Source: Rhizobium sp. NRK18 (GTDB taxonomy: Bacteria > Pseudomonadota > Alphaproteobacteria > Rhizobiales > Rhizobiaceae). Taken from it: a stretch of 64,000 bases of DNA. This document shows, piece by piece, positions 1-12,476 of this stretch. Both the position numbers and the translations under genes were made by a program. How positions within the stretch are numbered: the stretch's first letter is position 1; each line of letters begins with the position of its first letter. The notes beneath the pieces are model-generated. The model saw only the letters and a list, made by a program, of their open reading frames with translations, had not been told where the DNA came from and did no database searches. The stretch lies in assembly GCF_024385575.1 (NCBI RefSeq), contig NZ_JANFMV010000001.1, forward strand, positions 3,563,681 through 3,627,680. The letters are read 5' to 3'.

Positions 1-32
1 CCGGAAAAGACGAGCGGCTGGAACTGGTTCAT
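1..32 (-). CDS. trpS: Tryptophanyl-tRNA synthetase, N-terminal fragment cut by window edge
   Basis: Only the first ten codons are inside the window, reading MNQFQPLVFS with a partial glycine codon. This matches the start of rhizobial TrpS as I remember it, where a conserved LVFSGVQPTG segment forms the beginning of the class I synthetase nucleotide-binding fold. A good ribosome-binding site (GAGGA) lies four bases before the ATG. TrpS charges tRNA-Trp in the cytoplasm. The neighbouring murJ-glnD order agrees with trpS following murJ in rhizobia. The fragment is short, so the identification rests on this N-terminal match plus synteny. Confidence 0.7.
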   Translation of the reverse strand, partial: MNQFQPLVFS

Positions 33-196
33 GTACGTCCTCGAAAGAGCTGGTGGAGGGCCTCGATTATCGTCATGCCGTGACCGCAAGATGTCGCCTG
101 CGATGGGCTCGACATGCCGTAGGACAAAGGTTCCCATGGTTGATGCTGCTGGCGCGGGCTTATGCACAGATGAAAGCCGGCAATCAAGGGGATCGC

Positions 197-589
197 CTAA
201 CTTTCCTTCGGCTCGATCAGATCCCAGCGGTTGCCGTAGATGTCCTCGAACACCGCGACGCTGCCATAGGCCTCGTGACGCGGCTCATCGAGGAAGCGCA
301 CACCGCGCTCGCACATGCGCCGGTGATCGGCGGCGAAGTCTTCGGTTTGCAGGAAAAAGCCGACCCTGCCGCCGGCCTGGTTGCCAACCGCCATGCGCTG
401 GCGCTCGTCGACGGCTTCGGCCAGAAGCATCGCCGCACCGTCGGCGCCGGGCCGGATGACGACCCAGCGCTTGCCGTCCGGTAGGCGGGTATCCTCGACC
501 CGTTCGAAGCCCAGGACGTTACAGTAATAAGCCAGCGCCTCGTCATACTTGCGCACGACCAGCGTGATCAGTCCGAGCTTGCGCTTCAT
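197..589 (-). CDS. VOC (glyoxalase/bleomycin-resistance) family protein
   Basis: A 130-residue protein of one VOC module made of two beta-alpha-beta-beta-beta units. It starts MKRKLGLITLVVRKYDEALAYY and ends with a YGNRWDLIEP segment, the usual place of the last metal ligand (Glu) in this superfamily. VOC proteins include glyoxalase I, dioxygenases and antibiotic-binding proteins, and the substrate here cannot be read from sequence. Its ATG overlaps the stop codon of murJ by four bases (ATGA), so it is probably translated by coupling with murJ. It sits between murJ and trpS, which I recall as direct neighbours in related genomes, so it may be a later insertion. Confidence 0.8.
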   Translation of the reverse strand: MKRKLGLITLVVRKYDEALAYYCNVLGFERVEDTRLPDGKRWVVIRPGADGAAMLLAEAVDERQRMAVGNQAGGRVGFFLQTEDFAADHRRMCERGVRFLDEPRHEAYGSVAVFEDIYGNRWDLIEPKES

Positions 590-2187
590 GGCTGGATATC
601 TCCATCCATCTTGTCCGCCACCGCCGGCTTGCCGCGTCCGCGCTTCAGGCTGCGGCGGATCATGCCGATATCCGCGCCGCCGATGGCGAAGACGATGACG
701 AGATAAAGGAAGAATGCTGCGGCGATCAGCGGTAGCAGGACGGCGGCCTGTTCCAGCGACGTCGCGCTCGACGACAGGCTGGCGGAGAAATAGTTGGCGC
801 CATAGCGCGCGGCGGCGGCCATGATCACCGAGGCGATCATCATGCGGATGACCCGCGAGACGAGCGAGCGTTCGATCGTCAGATGCCCACGCTTGCGCAG
901 GGTGTAGAACAACAAGACGACAGTCAGCCAGCCGGCCAGCGTCTCGGCCAGCGCGATGCCGCGCTCAGCCAGGATCGGGAACAGGCTGACGGAGAGCACC
1001 GTGTTGAAGACCATCGACATCATCGTGAAGCGCATCGGCGTCTTCGTATCCTCGCGGGCGAAGAAGCCCGGGGTGAGGGCCTTGTTGAGGACGAAGCCCG
1101 GCAGGCCGAAACCGAAGAGGGTCAGGACCGCCGCCACCGTCGCGGTTGCCTCCGGCCGGAAGGCGCCGCGCTCGTAGACGAGGCGGATGATGTCCGGCGC
1201 CAGCGCGAAGATGCCGGCCGCGGCCGGCAGGGTCAGGAACAGCGCGAACTCGATCGACCGGTTCTGCAGGTTGTCCGCTTCCGCCCTGTGGCCACCCTTC
1301 AGCGCCCGCGCCAGTTCCGGCAGCAAGACGACGCCAACGGCGACACCGACGACGCCGAGCGGCAGCTGGTAGATCCGGTCGGCATATTGCAGCGAGGCGA
1401 TCGCGCCCTCTTTCAGCGAGGCGATCGCCTGGCCGATGATCAGGTTGATCTGCTGGATGCCACCGGTGACGGCAGCCGGGAAGGCTAATAGCAGCAGCCG
1501 CTTCACGCCCGGCGTCAGGTGCGGACGGCGAAAGCCGATGGACATGCCGGCAAAGCGGACGCCGACATAAAGGACCAGGATCTGCAGCAGGCCAGCGACC
1601 AGCACCGCCCAGGCGAGATAGTAGGCGATCGTGATGGCGTCGGAATCCATCCACAGGCCATAGACCAGCGCGCCGATCATGGCGATGTTGAAGAAGATCG
1701 GCGCAATCGCGGCGGCAAAATAGTGGTGCAGGGAATTGAGCATGCCCGACAGCATCGCCGTCAGCGACATGCAGGCGAGATAGGGGAACATGATGACGGC
1801 AAGCCGCACCGTCACGTCATACTTGTCGCCGGAAAAGCCGGGCGCGATGATCGTGCGCATCAGCAGCGGCATGGCGAGTTCCATGACGATCGTCAGCCCG
1901 AGCAGCACCGTGAACAGCACGCCGAAGACCTCTTCGGAGAAGCGCTTGGCACCCTCCATGCCGCCCGCCTCGATCTCCTTGGCGAAGAGCGGCACGAAGG
2001 CGGCATTGAACGCGCCTTCGGCAAACAGCCGTCGAAACAGGTTCGGGAACTTGAAGGCGGCCATGAAGGCTTCCGCCATCGGCCCCGTGCCGAGGGCTGC
2101 CGCCATCAGCATTTCGCGGCCGAAGCCCATCAGCCGGCTGCCGAGCGTGCCGCCGCCGACGGTGACGAATTTCTTGACGAGGCTCAT
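586..2187 (-). CDS. murJ: Lipid II flippase MurJ (MviN family)
   Basis: A 533-residue polytopic membrane protein of the MATE/MOP-type exporter superfamily. The N-terminus (KKFVTVGGGTLGSRLMGFGR) and the following AEAFMAAFKFPNLFRRLFAEG motif are hallmarks of MurJ, and about fourteen hydrophobic segments follow. MurJ moves the peptidoglycan precursor lipid II from the cytoplasmic to the periplasmic leaflet of the inner membrane. The gene starts 13 bases after the glnD stop and overlaps the following VOC gene by four bases, so glnD-murJ-VOC look like one transcription unit. Length and motif order are normal for the family. Confidence 0.95.
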   Translation of the reverse strand: MSLVKKFVTVGGGTLGSRLMGFGREMLMAAALGTGPMAEAFMAAFKFPNLFRRLFAEGAFNAAFVPLFAKEIEAGGMEGAKRFSEEVFGVLFTVLLGLTIVMELAMPLLMRTIIAPGFSGDKYDVTVRLAVIMFPYLACMSLTAMLSGMLNSLHHYFAAAIAPIFFNIAMIGALVYGLWMDSDAITIAYYLAWAVLVAGLLQILVLYVGVRFAGMSIGFRRPHLTPGVKRLLLLAFPAAVTGGIQQINLIIGQAIASLKEGAIASLQYADRIYQLPLGVVGVAVGVVLLPELARALKGGHRAEADNLQNRSIEFALFLTLPAAAGIFALAPDIIRLVYERGAFRPEATATVAAVLTLFGFGLPGFVLNKALTPGFFAREDTKTPMRFTMMSMVFNTVLSVSLFPILAERGIALAETLAGWLTVVLLFYTLRKRGHLTIERSLVSRVIRMMIASVIMAAAARYGANYFSASLSSSATSLEQAAVLLPLIAAAFFLYLVIVFAIGGADIGMIRRSLKRGRGKPAVADKMDGDIQP

Positions 2188-2200
2188 CGCGCGGCCGGGC

Positions 2201-5038
2201 TCACGAGGCGCGCACCTTCGCCTTGGGGGCGACGGAGACGGTCGGCTGGTGCGCCGGCGCGATGATGCCGTTCGGCATCTTGTCGCGCAGGTCGTCCTGC
2301 TGGCCGGCGAGGACCGCCTTCAGCCGGGCGACGATGTTCGACTGCCGGTTGTCGCTGGTGATCTTGGCGCCGACGAGATCGGTCACGTAGAAGCTGTCGA
2401 TGATCTTTTCCCCGAAGGTAGTGATGCGGGCCGAGTGGATATCGAGCGACAGGTCCGACAGCACGGCGGCGATATCGGCCAGAAGACCGGTGCGGTCCAG
2501 GCACTCCACCTCGATGACGGTGAACTTGTTCGACAGACCGTTTGAAACAGTGACGTGCGGCGGAATTGTGAAGGCCTTCGGCCGCCTGCGGCTCTTGGCC
2601 TTGCTGGCGATCACTTCCGGCAGATGCTTCTTGCCGGAAAGCACGCTTTCGATCAGCGCGCTGATCGCGGCGGCGCGGCGAAGCTCGTCCTCGTCATTGG
2701 TGAATTCGCGGTTGATGACGATGGTGTCGAGCGCGCGCCCGTCGGAGGTGGTGAAGATGTGCGCGTCGGCGATGTTGGCCCCGGCCGCCGCACAGGCGCC
2801 GGCGATGATCGTCAGCAGGCGCGGATGGTCGGGCGCCAGGACGGTGATTTCCGTGATCGCGTGGAAGGAGTGGGTGCGCACCATGGTGGCGAGCACCTTG
2901 TTGGCCTTGCCGGCGTCGCGGATGAAGTTCGCGTGGCGGATCTGGTCTTCGAGCGTCACCGACAGAAGATAGGGCTGGTAGTGGAGCTTGACGTAGGCCT
3001 TGCGCTCCTTCTCGCTCCAGCCTTCCAGCGCGCCCTGCAGCTTGTTGGCGGCGTGCGCGGCGCGCTCCTTGCGGGAGACTTCCGAGAAACCGCCGGCGAT
3101 CAGCAGTTCGGTTTCGTAATAGAGCGTGCGGATGAGCTGGCCCTTCCAGCCGTTCCAGACGCCCGGCCCAACGGCGCGGATGTCGCAGACGGTCAGGATC
3201 ATCAGCAGCTTGAGACGCTCCAGCGACTGCACCTTGTCGGCAAAGTCGACGATCGTCTTGCGGTCGCCGAGGTCGCGGGTCTGGGCGGTCATCGACATGA
3301 CCAGATGCTCGTCGATCAGCCAGGCGACGAGCTCGGTCTGCTTCGGCGTCAGCCCGAGCCTCGGGCAGAGCTTGCGCGCGACCTTGGCGCCGGCGATCGA
3401 GTGATCCTCCTTGCGGCCCTTGGCGATGTCGTGCAGTAGGACGGCGGTATAGAGAACGGTGCGGTCCTCGATGCTGCCGATCACCTTGGTGGCGAGCGGA
3501 TGGGCATCCTTCTCCAGCCCGCGCTCGATGCGCGACAGCGCGTCGACGGTGCGCAGCAGGTGCTCGTCGACGGTATAGTGATGATACATGTTGAACTGCA
3601 TCATCGAGACGATCTTGCCGAAATCTGGAATGAACTTGCCGAGCACACCGGCCTCGTTCATGCGCCGCAGGATCAGCGCCGGATCCTTGCGGGAGGTCAG
3701 GATCGACAGGAACAGGCGGTTGGCCTCCTCGTCCTCGCGCAGCTTGTTGTCGATCAGCTTCAGCGAACGGGTGACGCCCTTCAGCGCGTCCGGATGCAGC
3801 TCGAGGCCCTGGACATCGGCCATGTGGAACAGGCGGATGATGTTGACCGGATCGCGTTTCAAGACCTCGGGGTCGGCAAGACCGATGCGGCCGCGTTCCT
3901 GGACGAAGTCGAGCGTGCCGGGGATCTTGCGGGCGCGCTTGGTAAACCGCGTGAAGGCGCCCGTCAGGCCGGGAATGGACTTCGCCTGCTCGTCCTCCAG
4001 CGCGGCGCAGAAGATCCGCGTCAGGTCGCCGACATCCTTGGCGACGAGGAAATAGTGCTTCATGAAGCGCTCGACGGCGGAAAGGCCGGGGCGCGGCTGG
4101 TAGTCGAGGTTTTCGGCGATCTCACGCTGCAGGTCGAAGGACAGGCGTTCCTCTTCCTTGCCGGTGAGGAAGTGCAGGTGGCAGCGCACCGCCCAGAGGA
4201 AATCCTCCGACTTGTTGAACAGCTTCAATTCGGCGCGCGACAGCACGCCGAGCTTGACGAGGTCCTGCGTGTCGCGGACGTGGTAGTAGTATTTCGAGAT
4301 CCAGTAGAGCGTGTGCAGGTCGCGAAGCCCGCCCTTGCCTTCCTTGACGTTCGGCTCGACCAGATAGCGCGTATCGCCGCTCTTGGAATGGCGGGCATCG
4401 CGCTCGGCAAGCTTGGCGGCGATGAATTCGGGACCGGTGTCGTGGGCGACCTCGTTTTCGAAGCGGCTTTCCAGTTCGCTCACCAGCACCGGCGCGCCGC
4501 ATAGATAGCGCACTTCAAGCACCGCCGTGCGGATCGTCATGTCGCTCTTCGACAGCGAGATGCACTCGTTGATCGTGCGCGTCGCGTGGCCGACGGTGAA
4601 GCCCATGTCCCAGAGGATGTAGAGGATGTATTCGACGACCTGCTTCATCCACGGCTTCTGGCTGGACGGGAAGAGGAACAGGAGGTCGATGTCGGAGCCG
4701 GGCGCCAGCGTGCCGCGACCGTAGCCGCCGACCGCACAGACCGCCATCGCATCCTTCTTCTCGTCATGCACATGGGTGAGCACGAAATCGTAGAGGATCG
4801 AGATCAGGTTGTCCTGCAGCCAGGAGATGCGCCTGGCGCAGGCAAGCCCGCCGCCATCCTCGAACAGGAGTTCGCGCGCCTTTTCACGACCGGCCTGGCT
4901 CGCCTTGCGCAGTTCGGCGAGCAGCGCCATGCGCATCGCGCCGGCATCGGACTTGTGCGTCGCGGCGATCTTGTCGCAGGCCGCCCTCAGGGCGTCCACG
5001 TCGAGAATATTGCAAAGTTCGCTGTCGTTCCTGGCCAT
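2201..5038 (-). CDS. glnD: Bifunctional PII uridylyltransferase/uridylyl-removing enzyme
   Basis: GlnD adds or removes UMP on PII proteins in response to glutamine and is the primary nitrogen sensor. Domains in order: nucleotidyltransferase with GGYGRG near residue 104 and the catalytic DID near 116; GlnD-specific helical region; HD phosphohydrolase domain ([14 protein letters not shown]) for deuridylylation; two C-terminal ACT domains (around [12 protein letters not shown] and [15 protein letters not shown]) that bind glutamine. The frame stays open to 5164, but the ATG at 5038 (MARNDSE) is preferred because it aligns with the remembered rhizobial start; this gives 945 residues. An alternative ATG at 5104 has a GAGGG three bases upstream. 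It lies 112 bases after mutS. Confidence 0.93.
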   Translation of the reverse strand: MARNDSELCNILDVDALRAACDKIAATHKSDAGAMRMALLAELRKASQAGREKARELLFEDGGGLACARRISWLQDNLISILYDFVLTHVHDEKKDAMAVCAVGGYGRGTLAPGSDIDLLFLFPSSQKPWMKQVVEYILYILWDMGFTVGHATRTINECISLSKSDMTIRTAVLEVRYLCGAPVLVSELESRFENEVAHDTGPEFIAAKLAERDARHSKSGDTRYLVEPNVKEGKGGLRDLHTLYWISKYYYHVRDTQDLVKLGVLSRAELKLFNKSEDFLWAVRCHLHFLTGKEEERLSFDLQREIAENLDYQPRPGLSAVERFMKHYFLVAKDVGDLTRIFCAALEDEQAKSIPGLTGAFTRFTKRARKIPGTLDFVQERGRIGLADPEVLKRDPVNIIRLFHMADVQGLELHPDALKGVTRSLKLIDNKLREDEEANRLFLSILTSRKDPALILRRMNEAGVLGKFIPDFGKIVSMMQFNMYHHYTVDEHLLRTVDALSRIERGLEKDAHPLATKVIGSIEDRTVLYTAVLLHDIAKGRKEDHSIAGAKVARKLCPRLGLTPKQTELVAWLIDEHLVMSMTAQTRDLGDRKTIVDFADKVQSLERLKLLMILTVCDIRAVGPGVWNGWKGQLIRTLYYETELLIAGGFSEVSRKERAAHAANKLQGALEGWSEKERKAYVKLHYQPYLLSVTLEDQIRHANFIRDAGKANKVLATMVRTHSFHAITEITVLAPDHPRLLTIIAGACAAAGANIADAHIFTTSDGRALDTIVINREFTNDEDELRRAAAISALIESVLSGKKHLPEVIASKAKSRRRPKAFTIPPHVTVSNGLSNKFTVIEVECLDRTGLLADIAAVLSDLSLDIHSARITTFGEKIIDSFYVTDLVGAKITSDNRQSNIVARLKAVLAGQQDDLRDKMPNGIIAPAHQPTVSVAPKAKVRAS

Positions 5039-5150
5039 GGTTTGCCGGTCTTCGTTCTTCGTTTCGCTTCTGACCAGCCCGTCGCCGGAATGTCTCGCCT
5101 GCATTGACCCTCGAACTCCCTGTCGCGCATCCGCGGCGCGACTATAGGTA

Positions 5151-7886
5151 TCAAGGATTTCCAAGTCGTTTCTTCAAGGCGTAGAGCGCATCGAGCGCGT
5201 CACGCGGTGTCATATCGTCCGGATTGATCGCCTTCAAGGCCTCCTCGACCGCAGATGTCTTCGCTTTCGCCGTTTCATCGCGGCGCACGGCCACCTGGAA
5301 GAGCGGCAGATCATCGATCAGCTGGTGCGCCGGGTTCTTGCGGTCGGCGTCCTCCAGCATGGTCAGAACCTCGCGGGCCCGCGAGACGACGGCGGCCGGC
5401 AGGCCGGCCAGGCGGGCGACCTGGATGCCGTAGGAGCGGTCGGCAGCCCCCGGTCCCACTTCGTGCAGGAAGATCACGTCGCCGTCCCATTCCTTGACCC
5501 GCATCGTCGCATTCGACAGCCGTCCGAGCTTTTCCGAGAGCACCGTCAGCTCGTGGAAATGCGTGGCGAACAGGCCGCGGCAGCGATTGACCTCGTGCAG
5601 ATGCTCGACCGCCGCCCAGGCGATGGAGAGACCATCGAAAGTCGCCGTGCCGCGGCCGATCTCGTCGAGGATGACCAGCGAGCGGTCGGTCGCCTGGTTG
5701 AGGATCGCCGCCGTCTCGACCATCTCGACCATGAAGGTGGAGCGGCCGCGGGCCAGATCGTCGGAAGCGCCGACGCGCGAGAACAGCCGGTCGACAACGC
5801 CGATCGAGGCGGAACCGGCCGGCACGAAGGAGCCCATCTGCGCCATGATGGCGATCAGCGCGTTCTGGCGCAGGAAGGTCGACTTACCGCCCATGTTGGG
5901 GCCGGTCAGCAGCCAGATCGCGCCGAATTCGCCATCGCCCTCCGGTGACAGGTCGCAATTGTTGGCGACGAAGGGATGCTCGGACTGGCGGCGCAGCGCC
6001 TGCTCGACGACCGGATGGCGGCCGGCGACGATGGCGAATTCCTTCGAGCCGTCGACATGCGGCCGGCAATAGCCCTGCTCCTCGGCGAGCACGGCGAGCG
6101 CGGCGGCGACGTCGAGCACCGAAAGCGCCCGGGCGCCGGCCTTGATCGCCTCTGCCTCGGAAACGACGGCGGCCTTCATCGCCTCGAAGGCTTCGAGCTC
6201 GATCTCCAGCGCCCGCCCGGCGGCGTTCGCAATGCGGCTTTCGAGATCGGACAGCTCCGTCGTCGTGAAGCGCATGGCGCTCGCCATGGTCTGGCGGTGG
6301 ATGAAGCGGCCCTTCGCCTCGTCGGTGCCGGTCATCGTGCCGGAATTGCCGGCGGTGACCTCGATGAAATAGCCAAGCACGTTATTGTGCTTGATCTTCA
6401 GCGACTTGATGCCGGTCTCCTCGGCATATTGCAGCTGCAGGCCGGCGATCACCCGACGGCTCTCGTCGCGGAGCGCCCGGACCTCGTCGAGTTCGGCATT
6501 GGCGCCGGGCCGCAGGAAGCCGCCGTCGCGCTTCAGGAGCGGCAATTCGTCGGCAAGCCGCGCGCCGAGCATGGCCTCGAGCGCTTCCGGCAGCGCCTTC
6601 AACCCCTCGAGCGCCGCCGACAGTTCTTCCGTCAGCGGCAGATCGGCTGTGAGTCTCATCGCAATGGAACGAGCGGCCTCGATCCCCTGGCGCACCGCCC
6701 CGAGATCGCGTGGACCGCCGCGGTCGAGCGCCAGCCGGGAGAGCGCACGCGGCATGTCCGGCACATGCTTCAGCGCCATGCGGATATCGTCCGTCAGCGC
6801 CTGCCGGCCAAGCAGGTATGAGATCGAATCGAGCCGGCGGTTGATCGCGTCCGGATCGGTCAGCGGCGACATCAGCCGTTCGGCGATCATGCGAGCTCCA
6901 CCGCCGGTGACGGTGCGATCGATGGCTTTCAAAAGCGAGCCGTTGCGGTCGCCCGACAGCGTCTTGGCAAGCTCCAGATTGGCGCGGGTCGCCGGATCGA
7001 TGAACAGCGTCGAGGCTGCGGCTTCCCGTTCCGGAATGCCGAGCGCCGGCCGTTCGGAGATCTGCGTCTTCTCGACATAGGCGATGGCGGCAGCAGCGGC
7101 GGCCATTTCGGCGCGCGAGAAACCGCCGAAGCCGTCCAGCGTCCTGACGCCGAAATAGCGGGCGATGCGTCCCTCGGCCGTGGCGCTGTCGAACAGCACC
7201 GGCGGCTGCGGCACCGCAACCTTGCCGAGCACATCGAACACCGAGCGGAGTTCAGGATCGTGAAACAGCGTGTCGGGCAGGATCAACTCGCGCGGATCGA
7301 TGCGCAAGATGTCGGCAAGCAGCCGCGCGGCATCGGTTTCGGCCAGCCGGAAGACGCCGGTCGAAATGTCGATCCAGGCGAGCGCCATCTCGCCGCCGGC
7401 ACCGCGAATGCGGGTAAGCGCCATCAGATAGTTCGATTCCGATGGCGACAGCAATTTTTCTTCCGTCAGCGTGCCGGGCGTGACGAGGCGCACGACATCG
7501 CGGCGCACGACGGATTTCGAACCGCGCTTCTTTGCCTCGGCCGGATCTTCAACCTGCTCACAGACGGCGACGCGAAAACCCCTGGCGATCAGCTTCTGCA
7601 GATAGTCGTCGGCGGCATGGACCGGCACGCCGCACATGGGGATATCGACGCCCATGTGCTGGCCGCGCTTGGTCAGCGTGATGCCGAGCGCGCGCGAGGC
7701 CTCTTCCGCATCCTGGAAGAACAGCTCGTAGAAATCGCCCATGCGATAGAACAGCAGCGAGTCCGGATTGTTCGCCTTGATCTCGATATACTGTTCCATC
7801 ATCGGCGTCGCCGATGCGCGGCTTTCGTCGGAGACGAGAACTTCGGCCGACAACTTCTCAACTTCAGATATGCGGATGCCCGTCAC
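5151..7886 (-). CDS. mutS: DNA mismatch repair protein MutS
   Basis: MutS recognises mismatches and starts methyl-independent repair with MutL. Domains in order: mismatch-binding domain with the PMMEQY and [12 protein letters not shown] motif (the Phe that wedges into the mismatch is in this segment), connector, core/lever, clamp, and C-terminal ABC-type ATPase with Walker [10 protein letters not shown], Walker B region [10 protein letters not shown] and the ATHFHEL motif. The open frame extends to 8024, but an ATG there would lie inside the divergent malic enzyme gene. A GTG at 7886 gives 911 residues and about 25 residues before PMMEQ, close to family length. The exact start is uncertain (GTG at 7982 is also open). 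Confidence 0.93.
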   Translation of the reverse strand: MTGIRISEVEKLSAEVLVSDESRASATPMMEQYIEIKANNPDSLLFYRMGDFYELFFQDAEEASRALGITLTKRGQHMGVDIPMCGVPVHAADDYLQKLIARGFRVAVCEQVEDPAEAKKRGSKSVVRRDVVRLVTPGTLTEEKLLSPSESNYLMALTRIRGAGGEMALAWIDISTGVFRLAETDAARLLADILRIDPRELILPDTLFHDPELRSVFDVLGKVAVPQPPVLFDSATAEGRIARYFGVRTLDGFGGFSRAEMAAAAAAIAYVEKTQISERPALGIPEREAAASTLFIDPATRANLELAKTLSGDRNGSLLKAIDRTVTGGGARMIAERLMSPLTDPDAINRRLDSISYLLGRQALTDDIRMALKHVPDMPRALSRLALDRGGPRDLGAVRQGIEAARSIAMRLTADLPLTEELSAALEGLKALPEALEAMLGARLADELPLLKRDGGFLRPGANAELDEVRALRDESRRVIAGLQLQYAEETGIKSLKIKHNNVLGYFIEVTAGNSGTMTGTDEAKGRFIHRQTMASAMRFTTTELSDLESRIANAAGRALEIELEAFEAMKAAVVSEAEAIKAGARALSVLDVAAALAVLAEEQGYCRPHVDGSKEFAIVAGRHPVVEQALRRQSEHPFVANNCDLSPEGDGEFGAIWLLTGPNMGGKSTFLRQNALIAIMAQMGSFVPAGSASIGVVDRLFSRVGASDDLARGRSTFMVEMVETAAILNQATDRSLVILDEIGRGTATFDGLSIAWAAVEHLHEVNRCRGLFATHFHELTVLSEKLGRLSNATMRVKEWDGDVIFLHEVGPGAADRSYGIQVARLAGLPAAVVSRAREVLTMLEDADRKNPAHQLIDDLPLFQVAVRRDETAKAKTSAVEEALKAINPDDMTPRDALDALYALKKRLGNP

Positions 7887-8014
7887 GTTGTTCGCTTCAA
7901 AACCGGATTTGCGTTCTTGCGGGAAAAGTGGAGTGACATTAGCTTTGCCGGAAACGGGAACACAATAACAAACCGCCCTCACCCGGTGGCTGCCCACAAC
8001 AAGCTGGAGGAAAC

Positions 8015-10300
<2,286 letters not shown>

Positions 10301-10326
10301 GACACGCGCTGCTGATCCGGAATGCG

Positions 10327-10358
10327 AAGGGGAGGCCCAACGCCTCCCCTTTCCTTTT
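10327..10358 (+). terminator. Rho-independent terminator of the malic enzyme gene
   Basis: A perfect 10-bp stem (AAGGGGAGGC / GCCTCCCCTT) closes a 5-base loop and is followed by a T-rich tail. It lies 27 bases after the malic enzyme stop codon. Confidence 0.85.
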
Positions 10359-10484
10359 GGAAATGCCGCCTCGGCCCTCCCCGGCGCAGACGGTAAACGC
10401 TCTGTCGAACAATCAGCGGGCTGTCAGCACGCCTGCGAAGGTCTATATTCGGATCATCATACGAGACCGAAGGATGAAGCGACC

Positions 10485-11498
10485 ATGCCGCAGCTGATCG
10501 ATGGCAAGTGGGTAAACGACGACGTTGCCGCCAATGAAATGAAAAACGGCAGCTTCCACCGCGAGCCGACGAAGTTCCGCAACTGGATCACCGCCGACGG
10601 TGCCTCCGGTCCGGATGGACAGCTCGGTCTCGTCGCCGAGCCGGGCCGCTACCAGTTGTTCGTTTCCTATCTCTGCCCCTGGGCATCGCGCACGCTGATG
10701 ATGCGCAGCCTGAAAGGCCTGAAGGACGTCATCCGTCTCTCCGTCGCCGAGCCGCGCATCGGCGACAATGGCTGGGAATTCACCGAGCCGCAGGACGCCG
10801 GGCCGACGCTGAAGCCGATCCGCTTTCTCCACGAGCTCTATACGGCCAGCGACATGCACTATTCCGGCAAGGTGTCGGTTCCCGTCCTCTGGGACCGCAA
10901 GAACGGTGTCATCGTCAACAACGAGTCCGCCGACATCATCCGCATCCTCAACACGGCCTTCAACGGGATCACCGGTAACAGCCACGACTTCTATCCCGAG
11001 CCGCTCCGTGCAGAGATCGATCGCTGGAACGCGCTGATCTACGATACGCTGAACAACGGCGTCTACCGCGCCGGCTTCGCGAAGACGCAGGCCGCCTATG
11101 AAGCCGCGGTCACCGATGTCTTCTCGACGCTCGACACGCTGGAAGCGCATCTCGGCAAGAACCGATATGTCGCCGGCAAGTGGCTGACGGAGGCCGATAT
11201 CCGGCTCTTCGTCACGCTGGTCCGTTTCGACGCCGCCTATCACGGCGCCTTCAAGTGCAACATCCGCCGGCTGTCCGACTACCCGGCGCTTTCCGGCTAT
11301 GTGCGAGAAATCTTCCAATGGCCCGGCATCGCCGAGACGGTCCGCATCGATCACATCAAGGCTGGCTATTACGGCATCCGCCATATCAATCCGACCGGCA
11401 TCGTGCCGCTCGGACCGGACCAGTCCTTCGACGGTCCGCATGGACGCCACGCGCTATCCGGCAACGGCATCTGGCGGCCGACGTCGAAGGCCGCGTAA
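10485..11498 (+). CDS. Glutathione S-transferase family protein, glutathionyl-hydroquinone reductase type
   Basis: A 337-residue protein with a thioredoxin-fold N-terminal domain containing the catalytic Cys64 in SYLCPWASR, followed by an all-helical GST C-terminal domain. The CPWA motif, the long N-terminal extension and the overall length fit glutathionyl-hydroquinone reductases (YqjG/PcpF-like, GST xi/omega class), which reduce glutathione conjugates of hydroquinones using a cysteine. An AGGATGAAG ribosome-binding region precedes the ATG. It converges on olsB with only nine bases between stop codons. The physiological substrate is unknown. Confidence 0.88.
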   Translation: MPQLIDGKWVNDDVAANEMKNGSFHREPTKFRNWITADGASGPDGQLGLVAEPGRYQLFVSYLCPWASRTLMMRSLKGLKDVIRLSVAEPRIGDNGWEFTEPQDAGPTLKPIRFLHELYTASDMHYSGKVSVPVLWDRKNGVIVNNESADIIRILNTAFNGITGNSHDFYPEPLRAEIDRWNALIYDTLNNGVYRAGFAKTQAAYEAAVTDVFSTLDTLEAHLGKNRYVAGKWLTEADIRLFVTLVRFDAAYHGAFKCNIRRLSDYPALSGYVREIFQWPGIAETVRIDHIKAGYYGIRHINPTGIVPLGPDQSFDGPHGRHALSGNGIWRPTSKAA

Positions 11499-11507
11499 CG
11501 TGTTGCC

Positions 11508-12386
11508 TTAGCTGGCGAAACGGCCGGCGTCGGCACCGTAATAATTGATGTAGCGATCCGAGATCGAGGAGATCGGCAGGACGATCAGCACGTCGGTGGT
11601 GTTGAACGCCTTGTCGACGACCGCGCCGGAGCCGGTCATGGCGCCGAGGCGCAGATAACCCTTGATCAGCGGCGGCAGAGCCATCATGGCGCGGCGGGCA
11701 TTGATCGCTTCCGCCGGCATCAGGTCCATGTCGCGCTTGAGATGCGGCAGGGCCTCGACATGCCATTCGCCCGTGGCGCTGACATTGTTGTGCAGGAAGG
11801 ACAGCGCCAGCGCGTGGGCCTCCGGATAGACGCCCGGGAACGAGGCGCAGCCGAACATGGCGTCGACGCCGTAGCGCAGCGCATAGGCCCAGTTGCCCTG
11901 CCAGAGAAGCTCGACGGTACGCTTGGTGCGGTAGGCCGGCAGCACACAGGAGCGGCCGAGCTCCATGAAGCGCTTGCCCGGATGGCGGGCGATCAGGGAA
12001 TCGACATCGAATTCGGACGCAGAGTAGAAGCCGCCATGGGCTTCGGCGACTTCCTGTCGCATCAGCCGGTAGGTGCCGACGATCTGGTCTTCGGTATCGC
12101 CTTCGAGCGAGCGGTCGAGCACCAGCAGATGGTCGCAGATGAGGTCGAAGGCATCGAAGTCGCGCTTGCGGCGTTCCGCCTCGGGATCGAGCTTCGCCCG
12201 CATCTCCTCGACGAAGACCCGGTAACGCACGGCCTGGGCGGCATCGATTTCGGACGCCGTGCGTGCGAGCCGCGTTTCGAGACTGCCGATCCGTCCAAGC
12301 AGCTTTGCATCCGAGCCGGGACGGACGATGGAGGCCCGTTCTGCAACGAGATCAAGACCAGGTCGGTCGGCAATATTTGTGGTCAT
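11508..12386 (-). CDS. olsB: L-ornithine N(alpha)-acyltransferase OlsB (ornithine lipid synthesis)
   Basis: A 292-residue GNAT-fold acyltransferase. The body from RLARTASEIDAAQAVRYRVF through FMELGRSCVLPAYRTKRTVE and LWQGNWAYALRYGVDAMFG matches the OlsB family, which transfers a 3-hydroxyacyl group from acyl-ACP to ornithine to make lyso-ornithine lipid; OlsA then adds the second acyl chain. Ornithine lipids contain no phosphorus and replace phospholipids during phosphate starvation in rhizobia. olsA is not in this window. A PHO-like box lies 56 bases upstream of the ATG and fits phosphate control. The start is the first in-frame ATG. Confidence 0.9.
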   Translation of the reverse strand: MTTNIADRPGLDLVAERASIVRPGSDAKLLGRIGSLETRLARTASEIDAAQAVRYRVFVEEMRAKLDPEAERRKRDFDAFDLICDHLLVLDRSLEGDTEDQIVGTYRLMRQEVAEAHGGFYSASEFDVDSLIARHPGKRFMELGRSCVLPAYRTKRTVELLWQGNWAYALRYGVDAMFGCASFPGVYPEAHALALSFLHNNVSATGEWHVEALPHLKRDMDLMPAEAINARRAMMALPPLIKGYLRLGAMTGSGAVVDKAFNTTDVLIVLPISSISDRYINYYGADAGRFAS

Positions 12387-12441
12387 TGCGAATCGCCTTG
12401 TGTTCGCCTGAAAAGTTCGAGCGCGCTTAAAACATGGATGT

Positions 12442-12459
12442 ACTACAGGAGCATGACAT
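12442..12459 (-). promoter_or_regulatory. Candidate PHO box upstream of olsB
   Basis: On the minus strand the sequence reads ATGTCAT-GCTC-CTGTAGT, two 7-base half-sites with a 4-base spacer. The PhoB consensus is CTGTCAT-N4-CTGTCAT/C, so the first half-site matches at six of seven bases and the second at four or five. It is 56 bases upstream of the olsB ATG. In Sinorhizobium meliloti ornithine lipid formation is known to be PhoB-dependent, which makes the site plausible, but the second half is weak. Confidence 0.5.
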
Positions 12460-12476
12460 CCCTGTGAAGCGACGGC

